Origin: Chara braunii
Lineage: Eukaryota; Streptophyta; Charophyceae; Charales; Characeae
Direction of reading: 5' to 3'
Length of the DNA stretch: 58,707 nucleotides
Assembly: GCA_003427395.1 (NCBI GenBank)
Contig: BFEA01000394.1
Location: 827,907-886,613, forward strand
Shown here one piece after another: positions 22,601 to 33,392 of this stretch (position 1 is the stretch's first letter; each line of letters opens with the position of its first letter). The position numbers were made by a program, and so were the translations under genes. The notes under the pieces are model-generated. The model did not search any database, had not been told where the DNA came from, and saw only the letters and a list, made by a program, of their open reading frames with translations.

Positions 22601-25384
22601 TTGAAGAAGAAGGAAGAAGGTGAGGAAGCGGTATCCCCTGAGCCGGACACTAAAAAACCTGAAGCCGCAAGCATAGCCGCCATCTCTTTAGCAGATAAGG
22701 ATCACTCCGTACGAGCTCGACCAGTACTATGGAAAAGTGCAGAATGTGACTATGAAGTTTGGGGCAAGCCGTTTAATGCCCTTATCGACACAGGGTCTTC
22801 TGTAGTGGCCATATCGTTAAATACTGTCAAAAGGACGGAACGACTTCGATCCATTCTTCCTCAATCTGGCAAAGATAACTATGTCTCTGCCGACGAGGAA
22901 GCAATGAACATTGTAGGCATTATCGAGAACGTGGTTGTAAAAGTTGTACGAGTACACGTCCTTGTTAACGCGCTCGTAATAGATGCACGTTCCTATTCTG
23001 TATTGTTGGGATTACCTTGGGCGATGGCGGTGGGCGCACGTCTGCATTTCGATTCGAAGCAACTGGTGCTCACGCAAACTGGGGGAAAACCTCAAATAGT
23101 TCCTTTGCGGGTTTCCACCCGAACGATAAAAAGGGTTCCCAACCCGACCCAAATAGGGATGATCCGATGCATTGATCCTGATGAATGCTCTCCCTCGCGC
23201 CTCGGGGATGAAATCAGGGAACGAGAATGCGAAGACGATATGCCCAGTAAAGAGGAATGGAAGCATTTGCTTGAACTTTTCGAACATGAAACCCCCGAAG
23301 AATTTCGAGTGTGCCCCGATACCGCTCGAAGCTTCCACGTGGATTTTGAAGACAGTGCATTCACGCCTCTAACAACCCAGGTCAGTCCTTCAGTCCTCCT
23401 CGGGAAACCCATATTACAAGTTTCCGATCTGGATGATGATTTGGAACCCCCTCGCACATTGTACGAGGGAGCTCTCTCCTTACGAACACGTTATCAGCAA
23501 ACGGAACAGTATTTAGACGTTTCTGTTTTTCCACCTCGATCGTTACTAACGACAGGAGCCACCATTGCCTTGATTAAACAAGAAGCGGAAGTACCGGTAA
23601 ATGATGTACCTAATCTAATGCAAGAAATGACGGATCTAACAAGGCTAACTGTGGAACCGACCGCGGTTAGTTCAGAAACTGACGCTGAAACTAAAGAAAT
23701 AGAAATGATCAGCCCTGCTGAGTCCCAAATGGTAGCAACTGTCTTCTCTGTGCGCACAAGTAGTTCCGTTTTCTCTAGTGTCAATGAGCGACGGGAGTGG
23801 CCGGTTGATTGGATCAATATCCCCCTTAAGATGTCCAGGGAATCAACGATCACCCTCCCGAGTTACGTTCCCGCGGAACTACGAAAATCGTTAATCCGTG
23901 TGTTAAATGGTTACGCAGATGTATTGAGCATGCATGATAATGACATCGGCCTGACGAATGTGATCGAGCATGCTATTCTCATGGGAGACCACCCACCCAT
24001 TAGTTGTGTTCCTAACCTATATTCGCCAGCTCAACGAGCGGCCGCTTTTCAGCGGATTAAGGAGTACGAAGCTAATGGATGGATCGAACCCGCTATAGGA
24101 TCATGGTCTTTCCCTGTAGTAATCATACCTAAAAAGGCCAGAGTGATTCGCATTTGCATTGATTACCGAAAGTTGAATGATATCACGATCAAAGATATGT
24201 ATCCCCTCCCCCGGATTGATGAGTTATTGGATGCGATTGGGGGTGCTCGATTTTTCAGCAAGTTTGATGTTCGTCATGGGTTCCATCATCTTCTTGTCCG
24301 GGATAAAGATCGATTGAAAACAGCGTTTGTGCTTTTCGAAGCTATGTGGCAATGGATTCGATGTCCGATGGGTATCTGCAATGCCCCTGCGACTTTCCAG
24401 CGGGCCATGAACATGGTTTTTCAGAACTTTGTACGGAAGACTCGTTTGGCGCAGAGCATCATCAACTACTTAGTGATTGTATACATGGATGACATCCTAG
24501 TGTATTCGAGTTCCTACGAGGGACACATGCAGCACATCGAATGGGCACTACATGCGTTACGAGATGTAGGTTTCAAGGTGGCGCTTGAGAAGTGTCAGTT
24601 TTTCCTCACCACCGTTTCTTTCCTGGGGCACGTGGTGACAGACAAGGGACTCCAACCGGAGTCGCAGAAGGTGGCAGCTGTCAGGGACGCACTAGTGCCT
24701 ACCACTATCATGCAAGTTCGCACATTTGTGGGCCTAGCCTCGTATTACCGAAGATTTATCAAGGGCTTCGCGGCGATTGCGAGACCCCTCACGAATCTCT
24801 TGCGCAAGGATCAGCCGTTGATCTGGACGCCGGAGTGCGATCAAGCATTTTCCAAACTCAAGGCTGCACTCATTTCGGCTCCGGTCCTTATAAGACCGGA
24901 TCCTGAAAAACCTTTTGTTCTTATCACCAACTGGCAGCCAGAGGCGATCTCGGTGATCCTTGCCCAGGTGGGACCGAGCGGACTCGAGAGTGTAGTGGAG
25001 TATGCGTCTAAATGAGTGCTCACCTGCAAGCGCAATTACGCCGCTCCAACGGGTGAATGCTATGCGGCTCTCTGGGGAATCAGTCACTTTCGTGCTTACC
25101 TGTACGGGCGAAAATTCACCCTGGTGACTGATCATGAGCCCCTGTTGGCTCTGAAGAAGTCGAAGGATTACTCGGGCATGATCGGGCAATGGGCAACGGT
25201 GCTGCAAAGCATGGACTTTGACATTCGTCATCGAAAGCACGAGAGACACGGAAATGCGGACGGACTGACATGACTTCACCGGCCTGAGAAAGTTTCGAGG
25301 AATGAGGAGGTGATCCCGTGGAACGGACCCGAGAAGAAGATTGGACCTCGGTACTGCCAAGTGGAGATTTTGTCAAAGCAGTAA
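22601..25384 (+). pseudogene. pol: pol part 1 of gypsy 1: protease, reverse transcriptase, RNase H
   Basis: Copies element RNA into DNA. Open from 22601 for 804 codons, then TGA at 25013 and TGA at 25271 in the same frame, and a natural-looking TAA at 25382-25384. Residue numbers run from 22601: aspartic protease active site IDTGSS near residue 63; RT with LPRIDELLDAIG, FSKFD and the catalytic YMDD at about 628-631; RNase H starting near 770. The first RNase H catalytic Asp is Asn (LITNWQPE; gypsy 2 has LYTDWKPQ). The TGA at 25271 falls where gypsy 2 has Arg (GLT-R-L), a CGA-to-TGA change. The protein end (about W.....Y..EIL) aligns with the gypsy 2 end, so integrase really is outside this frame. 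Confidence 0.9.
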
Positions 25385-25454
25385 GTGACACGAGTATTAA
25401 CTTGCCTGCTCTGCTCTCTCCACAATTTAGTCCCGTCTCTCCCCTTCTGTCATC

Positions 25455-27296
25455 ATGACTACCCCGTCTGCCTCCACAACCCCTTCTTCTCCTACTAATT
25501 CTGCCCCTCTTACTTCCTCAACTTTCTTCAACACCCTCCCCGATAAATTCTGCTATTTTTGCACCTGTATTGCACGGGTTTACGGGGTCGACTGTCATCC
25601 CTTCGAGACCGGATCTGTCAATTGGGTAGAACGTGCCACGTGTGTCAACCGTGCGCATGGGGCCTGCGTTCGATATCGGACGAGTAGCAAGGAATGGAGG
25701 TGCCCCCTGTGTAGAACGAAAAAGATCCCCACGGAGGTTCGATTCGAGGCCGCCCGTACGGACGGTCCTGAATACGACGAAAAATACCGACGGACGGAAG
25801 TCTGGACGGATAAAATTTTATTGGCAAAATTAGCGGGATTATCATTGGGCCATCTCACCAAACACGACAGACGTAGGGCGACCGAGAGATCTTGGGACTA
25901 TCGATGGATCAACGGTTATTTGGAAAAGCGTAAAACTGACGGATCGGGTTCGTGGCTGACAATTCCCCATCCCTTCCAGAGATACGATTGGATCCGATCT
26001 GCTCACGAGGAACAGGCCGCTTATTTCGCGGTACGTGTCATGGAGGCAACTGTAGACCAGAATCGATGGTTCTGGTCCAATATACGAGGTGATGTCAAAT
26101 ACATTGTCGCTAACTGTCCGGTCTGTGCCGCTGATCGTGCCCCTACACGGGGACCAAACACAATCGTACCAACGGAAGTAGGGCGTCCTTTTCAGCGAGT
26201 CAGTATAGACACGACAGACATTGACGTGCCACCTGGCCCAAACCGCTGTGAATATTCTATCCTGTTGGTTTTAATTGACCATTTTTCCAAATACATCGAA
26301 GTCTATCCCTATAAGACCCGAAAGGCCGCAGAAATAGCCACGTACATTGACCGGTTCCTCTATACCCATCTAGATACAGAAGAAATTCTAATCGACAATG
26401 GGTCTGAATTCAAAGGTGAGGTAGAAGAACTACTTGCGCGAAGGGGCGTCACGCTCCGACATACGGCACCCCACGTGTCCCAGTCGAACGTGTTGGCCGA
26501 GAATGCCAACCGTATGATTAAAAATGCCCTTCGCAGGAACTTAGCGGCACACGACACGCGTCCGTGGCCTGGGATCGTATATCAGATCGTTGGCATCCAC
26601 CGGGCCACACCTCACGAGTCTACGGGGTTCACCCCCTTTCAGCTTCGAACTAATAGCCTTCCCTGTGTTGATTGCCGGGGTAACTCGGAAATCGGTGAAG
26701 CAGGGGGTAGAAACACGCGTGCAGCCCTCAAGGCCAAGGCCAAAAGGTACACCGATTTGATGGAACGGGCCGTCCCGAAGCTAGCCTGAAAAAGGCAAAG
26801 GATGACCGAGCTGGCCTACAGTAGACAGGTCCGTAGCTACGAGGCCCAGAACGGAAATGCTGGGCCCCAGTACCAGTATAAATTGGGGGACCTAGTGCAG
26901 GTATGTAAATGTGCACGCGACCGGAAACTCGCTCCCAAGTTCTCTGGCTGTTTTCGCGTTGTCGAACTCGGACCCAACGACGCTAACACGGTGCGCATCG
27001 CGCCTGAGGCTAGCGCCAGCTATAGCTCCGTCCCCATCGTAAGACATACCTCCTACCTCCGTCTCCTTCCTCCTTTCAATTTTCCTCCCTCTTCTTCCTC
27101 GGAAAGCGAGGAAAACGACGACGATCTAACCCTCTCTCCTTTTTCTCCCTCTTGTCCCTCATCCTCCTCTCCGACCTCGCCACGAGTTTCATCACGGAGC
27201 GGGTTCTCGACGCACAGCTGCGGCAGCCACGTGGCCACATCTCAGAGATCCGGCAAGTTTGTCACTCTGGGCTCCATACGGATCTCCGTCGTTTGA
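25455..27296 (+). pseudogene. Separate integrase ORF with N-terminal PHD-like finger, gypsy 1
   Basis: Inserts element DNA into the host genome. It starts at its own ATG, 70 bases after the RNase H stop and in another frame. Residues 33-86 form a C4HC3 pattern: C33-x2-C36, position 60 (Arg, a Cys expected), C63, H68, C71, C83, C86, with Trp at 57 and 81. That spacing is a PHD finger with one ligand lost. The normal integrase HHCC domain follows (AHEEQAAYF, NCPVC), then the catalytic core D252, D314, E349 (SIDTTD, DNGSEF, AENANR), then a C-terminal KLGDLVQV...F module and a Ser-rich tail. One in-frame TGA at 26787 (KLA-stop-KRQ) splits it. The final stop TGA (27294-27296) overlaps the ORF-A ATG as TGATG. 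Confidence 0.88.
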
Positions 27297-27664
27297 TGCG
27301 ATTCTTCTTCGACGAAGGTATCTGTGCCGCCGCCGCGTTTCGGATAGAAGGAAGCCCTCACGCAATAGTGTTTGCGGAGGTTACGACAGTTCATCGGCGA
27401 GCGGGTCCCAGAACGAGCCACGTCACCACAATGACGGGATTCACTGGCGACCTCAGCTCGGTCAATCCGCTGCGGCATACTGCGATCTTGGCCTTGCTGC
27501 GCGAGTGGACGGAGCAAGTGTCCAACGTGTGGCAGCACGTCCTCGCCCGGGAGGGGTATAACATCATCCCGATCTTTGCATCGGATCTTGGCGGTATTTG
27601 TCGATCACCGCGCGAGCGGCTAGTTGCGATCCCGACCATCGTCCCCTTCCCACGTCCCCAATGA
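27296..27664 (+). CDS. Accessory ORF-A, gypsy 1
   Basis: A 122-codon ORF starting at an ATG that overlaps the integrase stop (TGATG, 27294-27298) and ending at a TGA that overlaps the ORF-B start (ATGA, 27661-27664). The frame is also open upstream to 27152, without ATG. It aligns with ORF-A of gypsy 2: VTTMTGFTGDLSSV...LLREW here against VTTFIGDLTVL...FVREY there, and VAIPTIVP against ALVLQLPA at the end. No signal peptide, membrane segment or known domain is visible, so it is not an env-like gene. Function unknown. Its position after integrase, in sense, with coupled start codons suggests translation from the genomic RNA. Confidence 0.6.
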   Translation: MRFFFDEGICAAAAFRIEGSPHAIVFAEVTTVHRRAGPRTSHVTTMTGFTGDLSSVNPLRHTAILALLREWTEQVSNVWQHVLAREGYNIIPIFASDLGGICRSPRERLVAIPTIVPFPRPQ

Positions 27665-28506
27665 ACCACGCTCTTCTCGCTCCTCTCTCTACCTTTGGTC
27701 TCCCCTCTCTCTTCCCCACCTTCGGGCAATCTGATCTTCACCCTTCTCTTTCCTTCTCGTTCGAGCCTCTTTCAGTCCCTCTTATCCATCGTGGACATTG
27801 GCGATTGTGGCGCGAAACTTTTGAGGAGCTGTCCTTTTGCTTGGCCAGAGTACAAGTGAAGTGGACGGGCACTATCGAGCACCCCACGTGGATCGAGAAT
27901 CCGGAGCTACTGATCATACAGGGTTGGAGGACTAACGCTGAAGGAGATCGTACTGGATTCCTCTTTGGATCGGTACGACCGGGTCGTCGTCAGTTGATTG
28001 CGCAGGAGCTCATCGCACCGATCGTGCAATTGGCGGACGATCTTTCGCCCAAGATCTACTTTCAGAGCGACAACAGTCCTGCTCCGTACATTTTCGAGCG
28101 ATCCTTGGATCCGTACCTTCAGTGGACTTCGTGCTTGGAGGAACCTAGGGACGAGGATACCCTACCATCGCGGCAAGAGTATCTGAAGCCGTACGAGATC
28201 ATCCCTTACGCCTTCTATCTGAGGGCAGAGGAAGTGGTGATCAACGATGACGATGAAGAAGAAGACAACGACGAGGAAACATCGAAGGAGGGAAGCTATA
28301 GTGAACATAGCGAGGGCGAGCTAAGTGAGGAGGAAAAGGAAGAAGAAGGAATCAGATCCGAGAAGGAAGCCCCTTGGAGGAAGCGACGCGTACGGGAATG
28401 GAGGCGGAAGATCCGGAAGTGGCGCGAAGGCGCGAAGAGATTACCTCCGGAAAGCGCCAGCTGGTGTTCGCTAGCGAGGCTAGCCTGCGCATCGCTAGCG
28501 GTCTGA
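27661..28506 (+). CDS. Accessory ORF-B, gypsy 1
   Basis: A 281-codon ORF (MNHALLAPL...) whose ATG overlaps the ORF-A stop. The N-terminal half appears folded (HWRLWRETFEELSF, EHPTWIENPELLII, LIAQELIAPIVQLAD). Next comes a very acidic stretch (DDDEEEDNDEE, near residues 190-235) and then a basic, Arg/Trp-rich segment (WRKRRVREWRRKIRKWR) that could bind nucleic acid or act as a nuclear signal. It aligns loosely with ORF-B of gypsy 2 (DTWELHRALYKS, LLELIHLELLSIAQVI), which also ends in a basic Pro-rich tail. No membrane segment, no known family. After the stop at 28506 the frame remains open to about 28839, so the TGA may be a nonsense mutation. Confidence 0.58.
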   Translation: MNHALLAPLSTFGLPSLFPTFGQSDLHPSLSFSFEPLSVPLIHRGHWRLWRETFEELSFCLARVQVKWTGTIEHPTWIENPELLIIQGWRTNAEGDRTGFLFGSVRPGRRQLIAQELIAPIVQLADDLSPKIYFQSDNSPAPYIFERSLDPYLQWTSCLEEPRDEDTLPSRQEYLKPYEIIPYAFYLRAEEVVINDDDEEEDNDEETSKEGSYSEHSEGELSEEEKEEEGIRSEKEAPWRKRRVREWRRKIRKWREGAKRLPPESASWCSLARLACASLAV

Positions 28507-29045
28507 CCAGGGATCCAGAGCCGCCGAGGCCCGAAGATGACGACCCTACAGCCGCCACCTCAAGTACCGCGCGACGGAGACGGCGCCGATCCCCCTCCTC
28601 CTCCAGCCCCACCCGTCCCCCAGTTTGCCCACATACCAATGCGGGCGATAGGCCTTCGACCTCGGACGCTGCCCTTCCGACCCCTTGATTTTCTCACCTT
28701 CGAACAGATCTGTACCCCCGTCACCTTCCCTTCCCATCCTTTCCATCCCCATCTCTTCCGCGACTTCTATTCTACCCGTCTACTCGCCACCGTCCATCCT
28801 CACGCCTCCCTTCAGTCCGCTCCTCCCACACTCTACTGACATCTCCTGCTGCTCAGTGCTGCATGGGAGCGATCCAACGTCGTAGAAGTCTACTGCGTTG
28901 CCACGGGGACAATCCCCGCCTGTCGCCACTTCGAGATCTTTCGAGCGGCGCTTTTCCGCACCCTCTCCTTCTTCTATCGCGATTACCTCGCTTCCCTCCC
29001 CCGCAGTGGCGATCATTTCCCCCGCTTCCACCGGATCATCCGATA
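28507..29045 (+). other. 3' region of gypsy 1 up to the gap
   Basis: Pyrimidine-rich sequence after ORF-B that leads into the gap. It may hold the C-terminal continuation of ORF-B and the 3' untranslated part of the element. No further gene recognised. Confidence 0.5.
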
Positions 29046-29670
29046 NNNNNNNNNNNNNNNNNNNNNNNNNNNNNNNNNNNNNNNNNNNNNNNNNNNNNNN
29101 NNNNNNNNNNNNNNNNNNNNNNNNNNNNNNNNNNNNNNNNNNNNNNNNNNNNNNNNNNNNNNNNNNNNNNNNNNNNNNNNNNNNNNNNNNNNNNNNNNNN
29201 NNNNNNNNNNNNNNNNNNNNNNNNNNNNNNNNNNNNNNNNNNNNNNNNNNNNNNNNNNNNNNNNNNNNNNNNNNNNNNNNNNNNNNNNNNNNNNNNNNNN
29301 NNNNNNNNNNNNNNNNNNNNNNNNNNNNNNNNNNNNNNNNNNNNNNNNNNNNNNNNNNNNNNNNNNNNNNNNNNNNNNNNNNNNNNNNNNNNNNNNNNNN
29401 NNNNNNNNNNNNNNNNNNNNNNNNNNNNNNNNNNNNNNNNNNNNNNNNNNNNNNNNNNNNNNNNNNNNNNNNNNNNNNNNNNNNNNNNNNNNNNNNNNNN
29501 NNNNNNNNNNNNNNNNNNNNNNNNNNNNNNNNNNNNNNNNNNNNNNNNNNNNNNNNNNNNNNNNNNNNNNNNNNNNNNNNNNNNNNNNNNNNNNNNNNNN
29601 NNNNNNNNNNNNNNNNNNNNNNNNNNNNNNNNNNNNNNNNNNNNNNNNNNNNNNNNNNNNNNNNNNNNNN
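29046..29670. other. Assembly gap (625 N)
   Basis: Unsequenced. It ends exactly at the first base of the 3' LTR, so the polypurine tract of gypsy 1 is hidden. Confidence 1.
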
Positions 29671-31710
29671 GTGACGAACCACTTCACGACCCCGTGCCAT
29701 CCTTCGTACCCTTTCTTTTGCTTGTATCATACCAACCCCAGGAAAACCCCGTTTTGATTTCTTGATTTCGGGTGCCGCATTTTCCTTTTTGAGAGCTTTT
29801 TCGACTGCTGAGTTCTGTTTTTCTTTTTGCAAAGTCGGGAAGTACATGGGAATTTACGTGCGCCTTAGCGAGCGCCCAAGGAATTGGGCTCGGTAGTTAG
29901 GAATTTTGGGATAAGCAAAACTTCGACGTGTCCTTTTTAAGTGTGTGAATGTTCTTGGGCGTATCGGGGAAAACTCTCAGAATTTTGCATGAATACGAAT
30001 AGACGTAGGATTTTCTTTTCCCGAGTCGCTTTTTCGCGCGCGGATATGGTGATTTTAATTTTGAATTAGGATAGAAGCAAGCTGTAACTGTTTCGGTGCC
30101 TTTTTCCTTTTTTTTGTTGATGGCGCCGTGCATGCAAAAACTCCCTCCTCTCTGTCCCCCGCATCGCTCCCTCTTGCGCCTCCCTTCCCTTCTCCCTCCT
30201 TTTTCTCTCTCCCCGTAACTGTTTTTCCTTCTCCCTCTCTCTCTCTCCCGCCTTGCTTTCGCGCGCCCATTTCCCTTTCTTGATCATCTGAATCTTGGAC
30301 CCATTTTGCGCCACCTCTCACGCCTTTTCTCTTCTCACCCTCTCAGTCTGGCGTACGACGCCCGGTCGATCCCCCGATAACTCCCGCTCGCCAATCAGGT
30401 GCGTCGATCGATAGGACCTTCGTATCGCGCGACGAATCTGATTGGTTGAACCTTGAGTTCCGAGGGATCAGCATGGCGTTCGTAGAGCACTCTTGTCAAA
30501 GACTTCTCCTCTTGCTTCTCCTCTTACACCTCAGCTTTCCTGTCGCCTTCTCCCCCTCCTATCTCCCCCGTCGCAACTATAAAACCCGCAAGCGCGTCCG
30601 CAAAACTCTCTTACGTTCTCGACTCTCAAGCCAGCTTCCGGGAAGCAGTGGGCCAGTGGCTAGGCAGAGTGTTTGAAGCGAGTCGGAAAGTCCTGTCGGG
30701 CTAACGATAGACTGGCCGTTTGCGCGCTGGATCGCCACGACGGACTGTGGGATCTGGGTGAACTGTATCGAGTTTACAACACCGGGGTGACGATCGCAGT
30801 GGTGGGAGTTAGCACGCGACGACCGAGATCGTCGACGCGGTTATGAGGATCGATGTTGAGTTGATTGGCCCGGGGCCATATTGGAATTAACGGCGAATGC
30901 GCCATTGTTGCGGATTGTTATCTTTGGCGTGAGTGTACGGCGGTGACGCCGAACTTTTCTCTTCCTGGATCTTGTCATCTTCTATTTTGGACTTTTTTTC
31001 CCTCGACTCTCTCCCTCCCTCTCTCTCTTTCTCTCTCTCTTTTTTTTTTGAATGATGATGCGTCTGAATGATTGTCCCTCTCTTGAGTATGAATGAGTTG
31101 GCATCCTGCTTCTGTGTGAAAGACTTCTTCCGGAACTCTTCCATTAGNTNCCNGGGTAATCCTCTTACGCAAGGACCNCGTCTACTTGTCTTGTGAGCGA
31201 TGGATGCGTGTGTATTGTGCAATGCGATCCATCTTTTTCTGTGCGTGTCTCATTTTTGCACCTTCCACAGTGAATGCATGTATAGAGATGCGNGACTTTT
31301 TCGATTTGATTAGACGAGTGTCGTCGGGATTTTGTTCGAGACTGCAAGAGTGTTTAGATCTGTAGCTCTGCTTGCACTGCGCATGCCATCTGCCTTATGA
31401 TGCACGACATCAGCAGCNGAGCCACGAGGCGGCCCTGAGAAACAAGGCGCCCAGGGACCAACGTTGTGTTGAACTGATCGGACCCGTAGCCATACTGATA
31501 TGTGATTGCTTTCTCTCTCTTGTGTCAAAAAGATTGATTGGGGGACGCGCGAAACGCTTCTGTTCTTAATTGCGTCTCAGGATATTTTGTGATTGATTGA
31601 AATGTGGACTGACAAGTACCCTTCGATTGGGCGCCAGCCTCCCGTATCTCCCATCCCAACACAACCTTTTCCTTACAGTGAGGAAAGGACATGTGTATGT
31701 GAGTGGGACG
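29671..31710 (+). repeat. 3' LTR of gypsy 1, truncated
   Basis: Matches 18302-20341 without indels (offset 11369) and then stops; the last 653 bp of the LTR, including most of ORF-L and the LTR end, are missing. The next base continues Harbinger coding sequence. Ambiguous bases at 31148, 31150 and 31153 sit at the same offsets as 19779, 19781 and 19784 in the 5' LTR, a sign of consensus placement by the assembler. Confidence 0.9.
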
Positions 31711-33210
31711 GACTCCCCTCCTTCACGACGACGCGGAGGAGGAGGGTTGCCTCCCCCCTGTCGATCTCACATTTGGCCTCTGGAGCGGGAGCCCGTCTTC
31801 TGTCACGCGCACTGTGCTCGTGAACCCTCATCCCGACGAGGACGCGAGGCAGGTCACATTCGGCGGCAGGGGCACAAGGGGCATAGCGGCGGCAGAGGTG
31901 ACGTCGGGGAAGACGACGGCATGGCCTCGAACGCAGGCGACTTCTGGCCCGTCTGTTCCACGCACTGTCGGGCAACGTCCTGAGTGGATGACCCTCAGTC
32001 CTCCTTTGTCCGGGGGGTGCGACAGCGTTCGTCGTCCCGTTGATCGGGCTGTGACTCACAAAGATTTCCCTTCCGAGGGCGCGCATGGAGATGGCAGGCG
32101 GGTGTGGAAGGATGCGAGGCAGGAGTTGCGGCGGCAGCAAGAAGAGTCCATAACGAAAGGTGTGGAGCGTTTACGCGTGGGTGAGCGGAGTGGGCAAGCA
32201 GACAGGGCCGCCGGGGGGGGTGACGCGTGGGCAAACGCTGACGAAGTTCAGTGCGACGTAGACAACGACGACAGCGTGCGCCGAACATGGGCGGGAGGGG
32301 CGGCAGGGGAAGCACTTCGACTAGAGCGGTGCGCAGGCGGACGAGATCGACGATGACCTCTGCAGACGCGGAAGGCGAGGGTGATGGGGAAGGAGGGCGG
32401 AATTTGTGGTCCGTGGAACACATGGTGGCCCTAATCAGGGCGAAGCGGGATCAGGACACCCAGCTGCAAGCGTCGGGACACAACTTCGCTCGGATGCGGA
32501 CAAGGGAGTGGAAATCGATGGACGTCCAGGAGAGGTTGCTGAAGGTCGGTGTCGACAAGCCGGCAGACAAATGCGGGAAAAAATGGGACAATCTCATGCA
32601 GCACTTCAAGAAGGTCCACGCTTTCATGGGCATGTCGGGGAAGGAGGACTTCTTCCAGCTGACGAGTCAGCAGAGGGCAAAGAAAGGATTCAACTTCAAC
32701 ATGGATCGAGCCGTCTTCGAGGAGATCAAAGGGGCGAGGGAGAGGAGCCACACTATCAGTCCAACCAATGTTGCAGACACTGGCGGGGCAGGGGGTGTGC
32801 AACTCCCATCTGCACAGTCGGCGACTCCGGAATCTGTGGGGGATGGTGAAGCCGCCGGTGATGGAAACGACGAAGACGACAGCTCAGCACGAGGTGGCTC
32901 ACAGACGAGTGGTGGCCCGGCCAGGTTCGGGAAGAGGAAGAATGTGTGGCAGCAGACATTCGAGGCGTTGTCAGAGTGCATGGACAAGCATGGGGCGTTG
33001 ATGGCGTCGACGATGGAGAGCGCCAGCAGGAGACAGTGCGAAACGATGGAGAGCGCGAGCAAGAGGCAATGCTTTATCCAGATTCGGCAGTGCGAAGCTA
33101 TCAAAGCGGAGGTGGAGATCCAGAAACAACACTGTTCTGCCTCCACTGAAGTTAGCAAGCTTATGTGTCAGGCGCTGCTGGAAATAGCGACGGCTATACG
33201 AGAACGGTAG
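31711..33210 (+). pseudogene. Myb/SANT-like DNA-binding protein of the Harbinger element (frameshifted)
   Basis: Harbinger elements usually encode a second, Myb-like protein that binds the element ends and helps the transposase enter the nucleus; that role is inferred here. Two overlapping frames (up to 32356, and 32251-33210) join with one frameshift near 32290-32340. The first frame opens RTPLLHDDAEEEG directly at the gypsy LTR junction, so its start codon was lost or displaced. The second carries the trihelix/SANT-like domain (WSVEHMVALIRAKRDQD ... VQERLLKVGVDKPADKCGKKWDNLMQHFKKVH, about residues 53-125 from 32251), a disordered acidic middle, and a C-terminal coiled-coil-like segment with a small internal duplication (TMESASRRQCE/TMESASKRQCF). 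It ends ATAIRER. Confidence 0.78.
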
Positions 33211-33329
33211 ACACGTGCGACCGCCGGAGATCATTGGTCGGCTGTAGCCGTCACATCATTGTGAATCCGCTGTCGTCAACCGCAGTCGCATGGATGTGGA
33301 CATTGCTCGTGCCTCGTTTTTTTTCCATG

Positions 33330-33392
<63 letters not shown>

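Larger units (their letters stand above)
18302..31710 (+). mobile_element. Ty3/gypsy LTR retrotransposon, element 1
   Basis: Complete order LTR - PBS - gag - PR/RT/RH - integrase - ORF-A - ORF-B - LTR on the plus strand. It is inserted 121 bp inside the left end of the Harbinger element. The 3' LTR is cut short at 31710, where Harbinger coding sequence begins, so no TSD can be seen. An N gap (29046-29670) hides the polypurine tract. RT before integrase, with a typical gypsy RT (YMDD) and CCHC-type Gag, places it in Ty3/gypsy. No chromodomain follows integrase. Confidence 0.92.

Noticed and set aside
26802-27296. Chromodomain at the integrase C-terminus
   Set aside because: The C-terminal part has the usual basic/GPY-like module and then a Ser-rich acidic tail, but no chromodomain aromatic pattern.
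27661-28506. Envelope-like gene of a gypsy element
   Set aside because: No signal peptide, membrane segment or glycoprotein-like Cys pattern is visible in ORF-B of either element.
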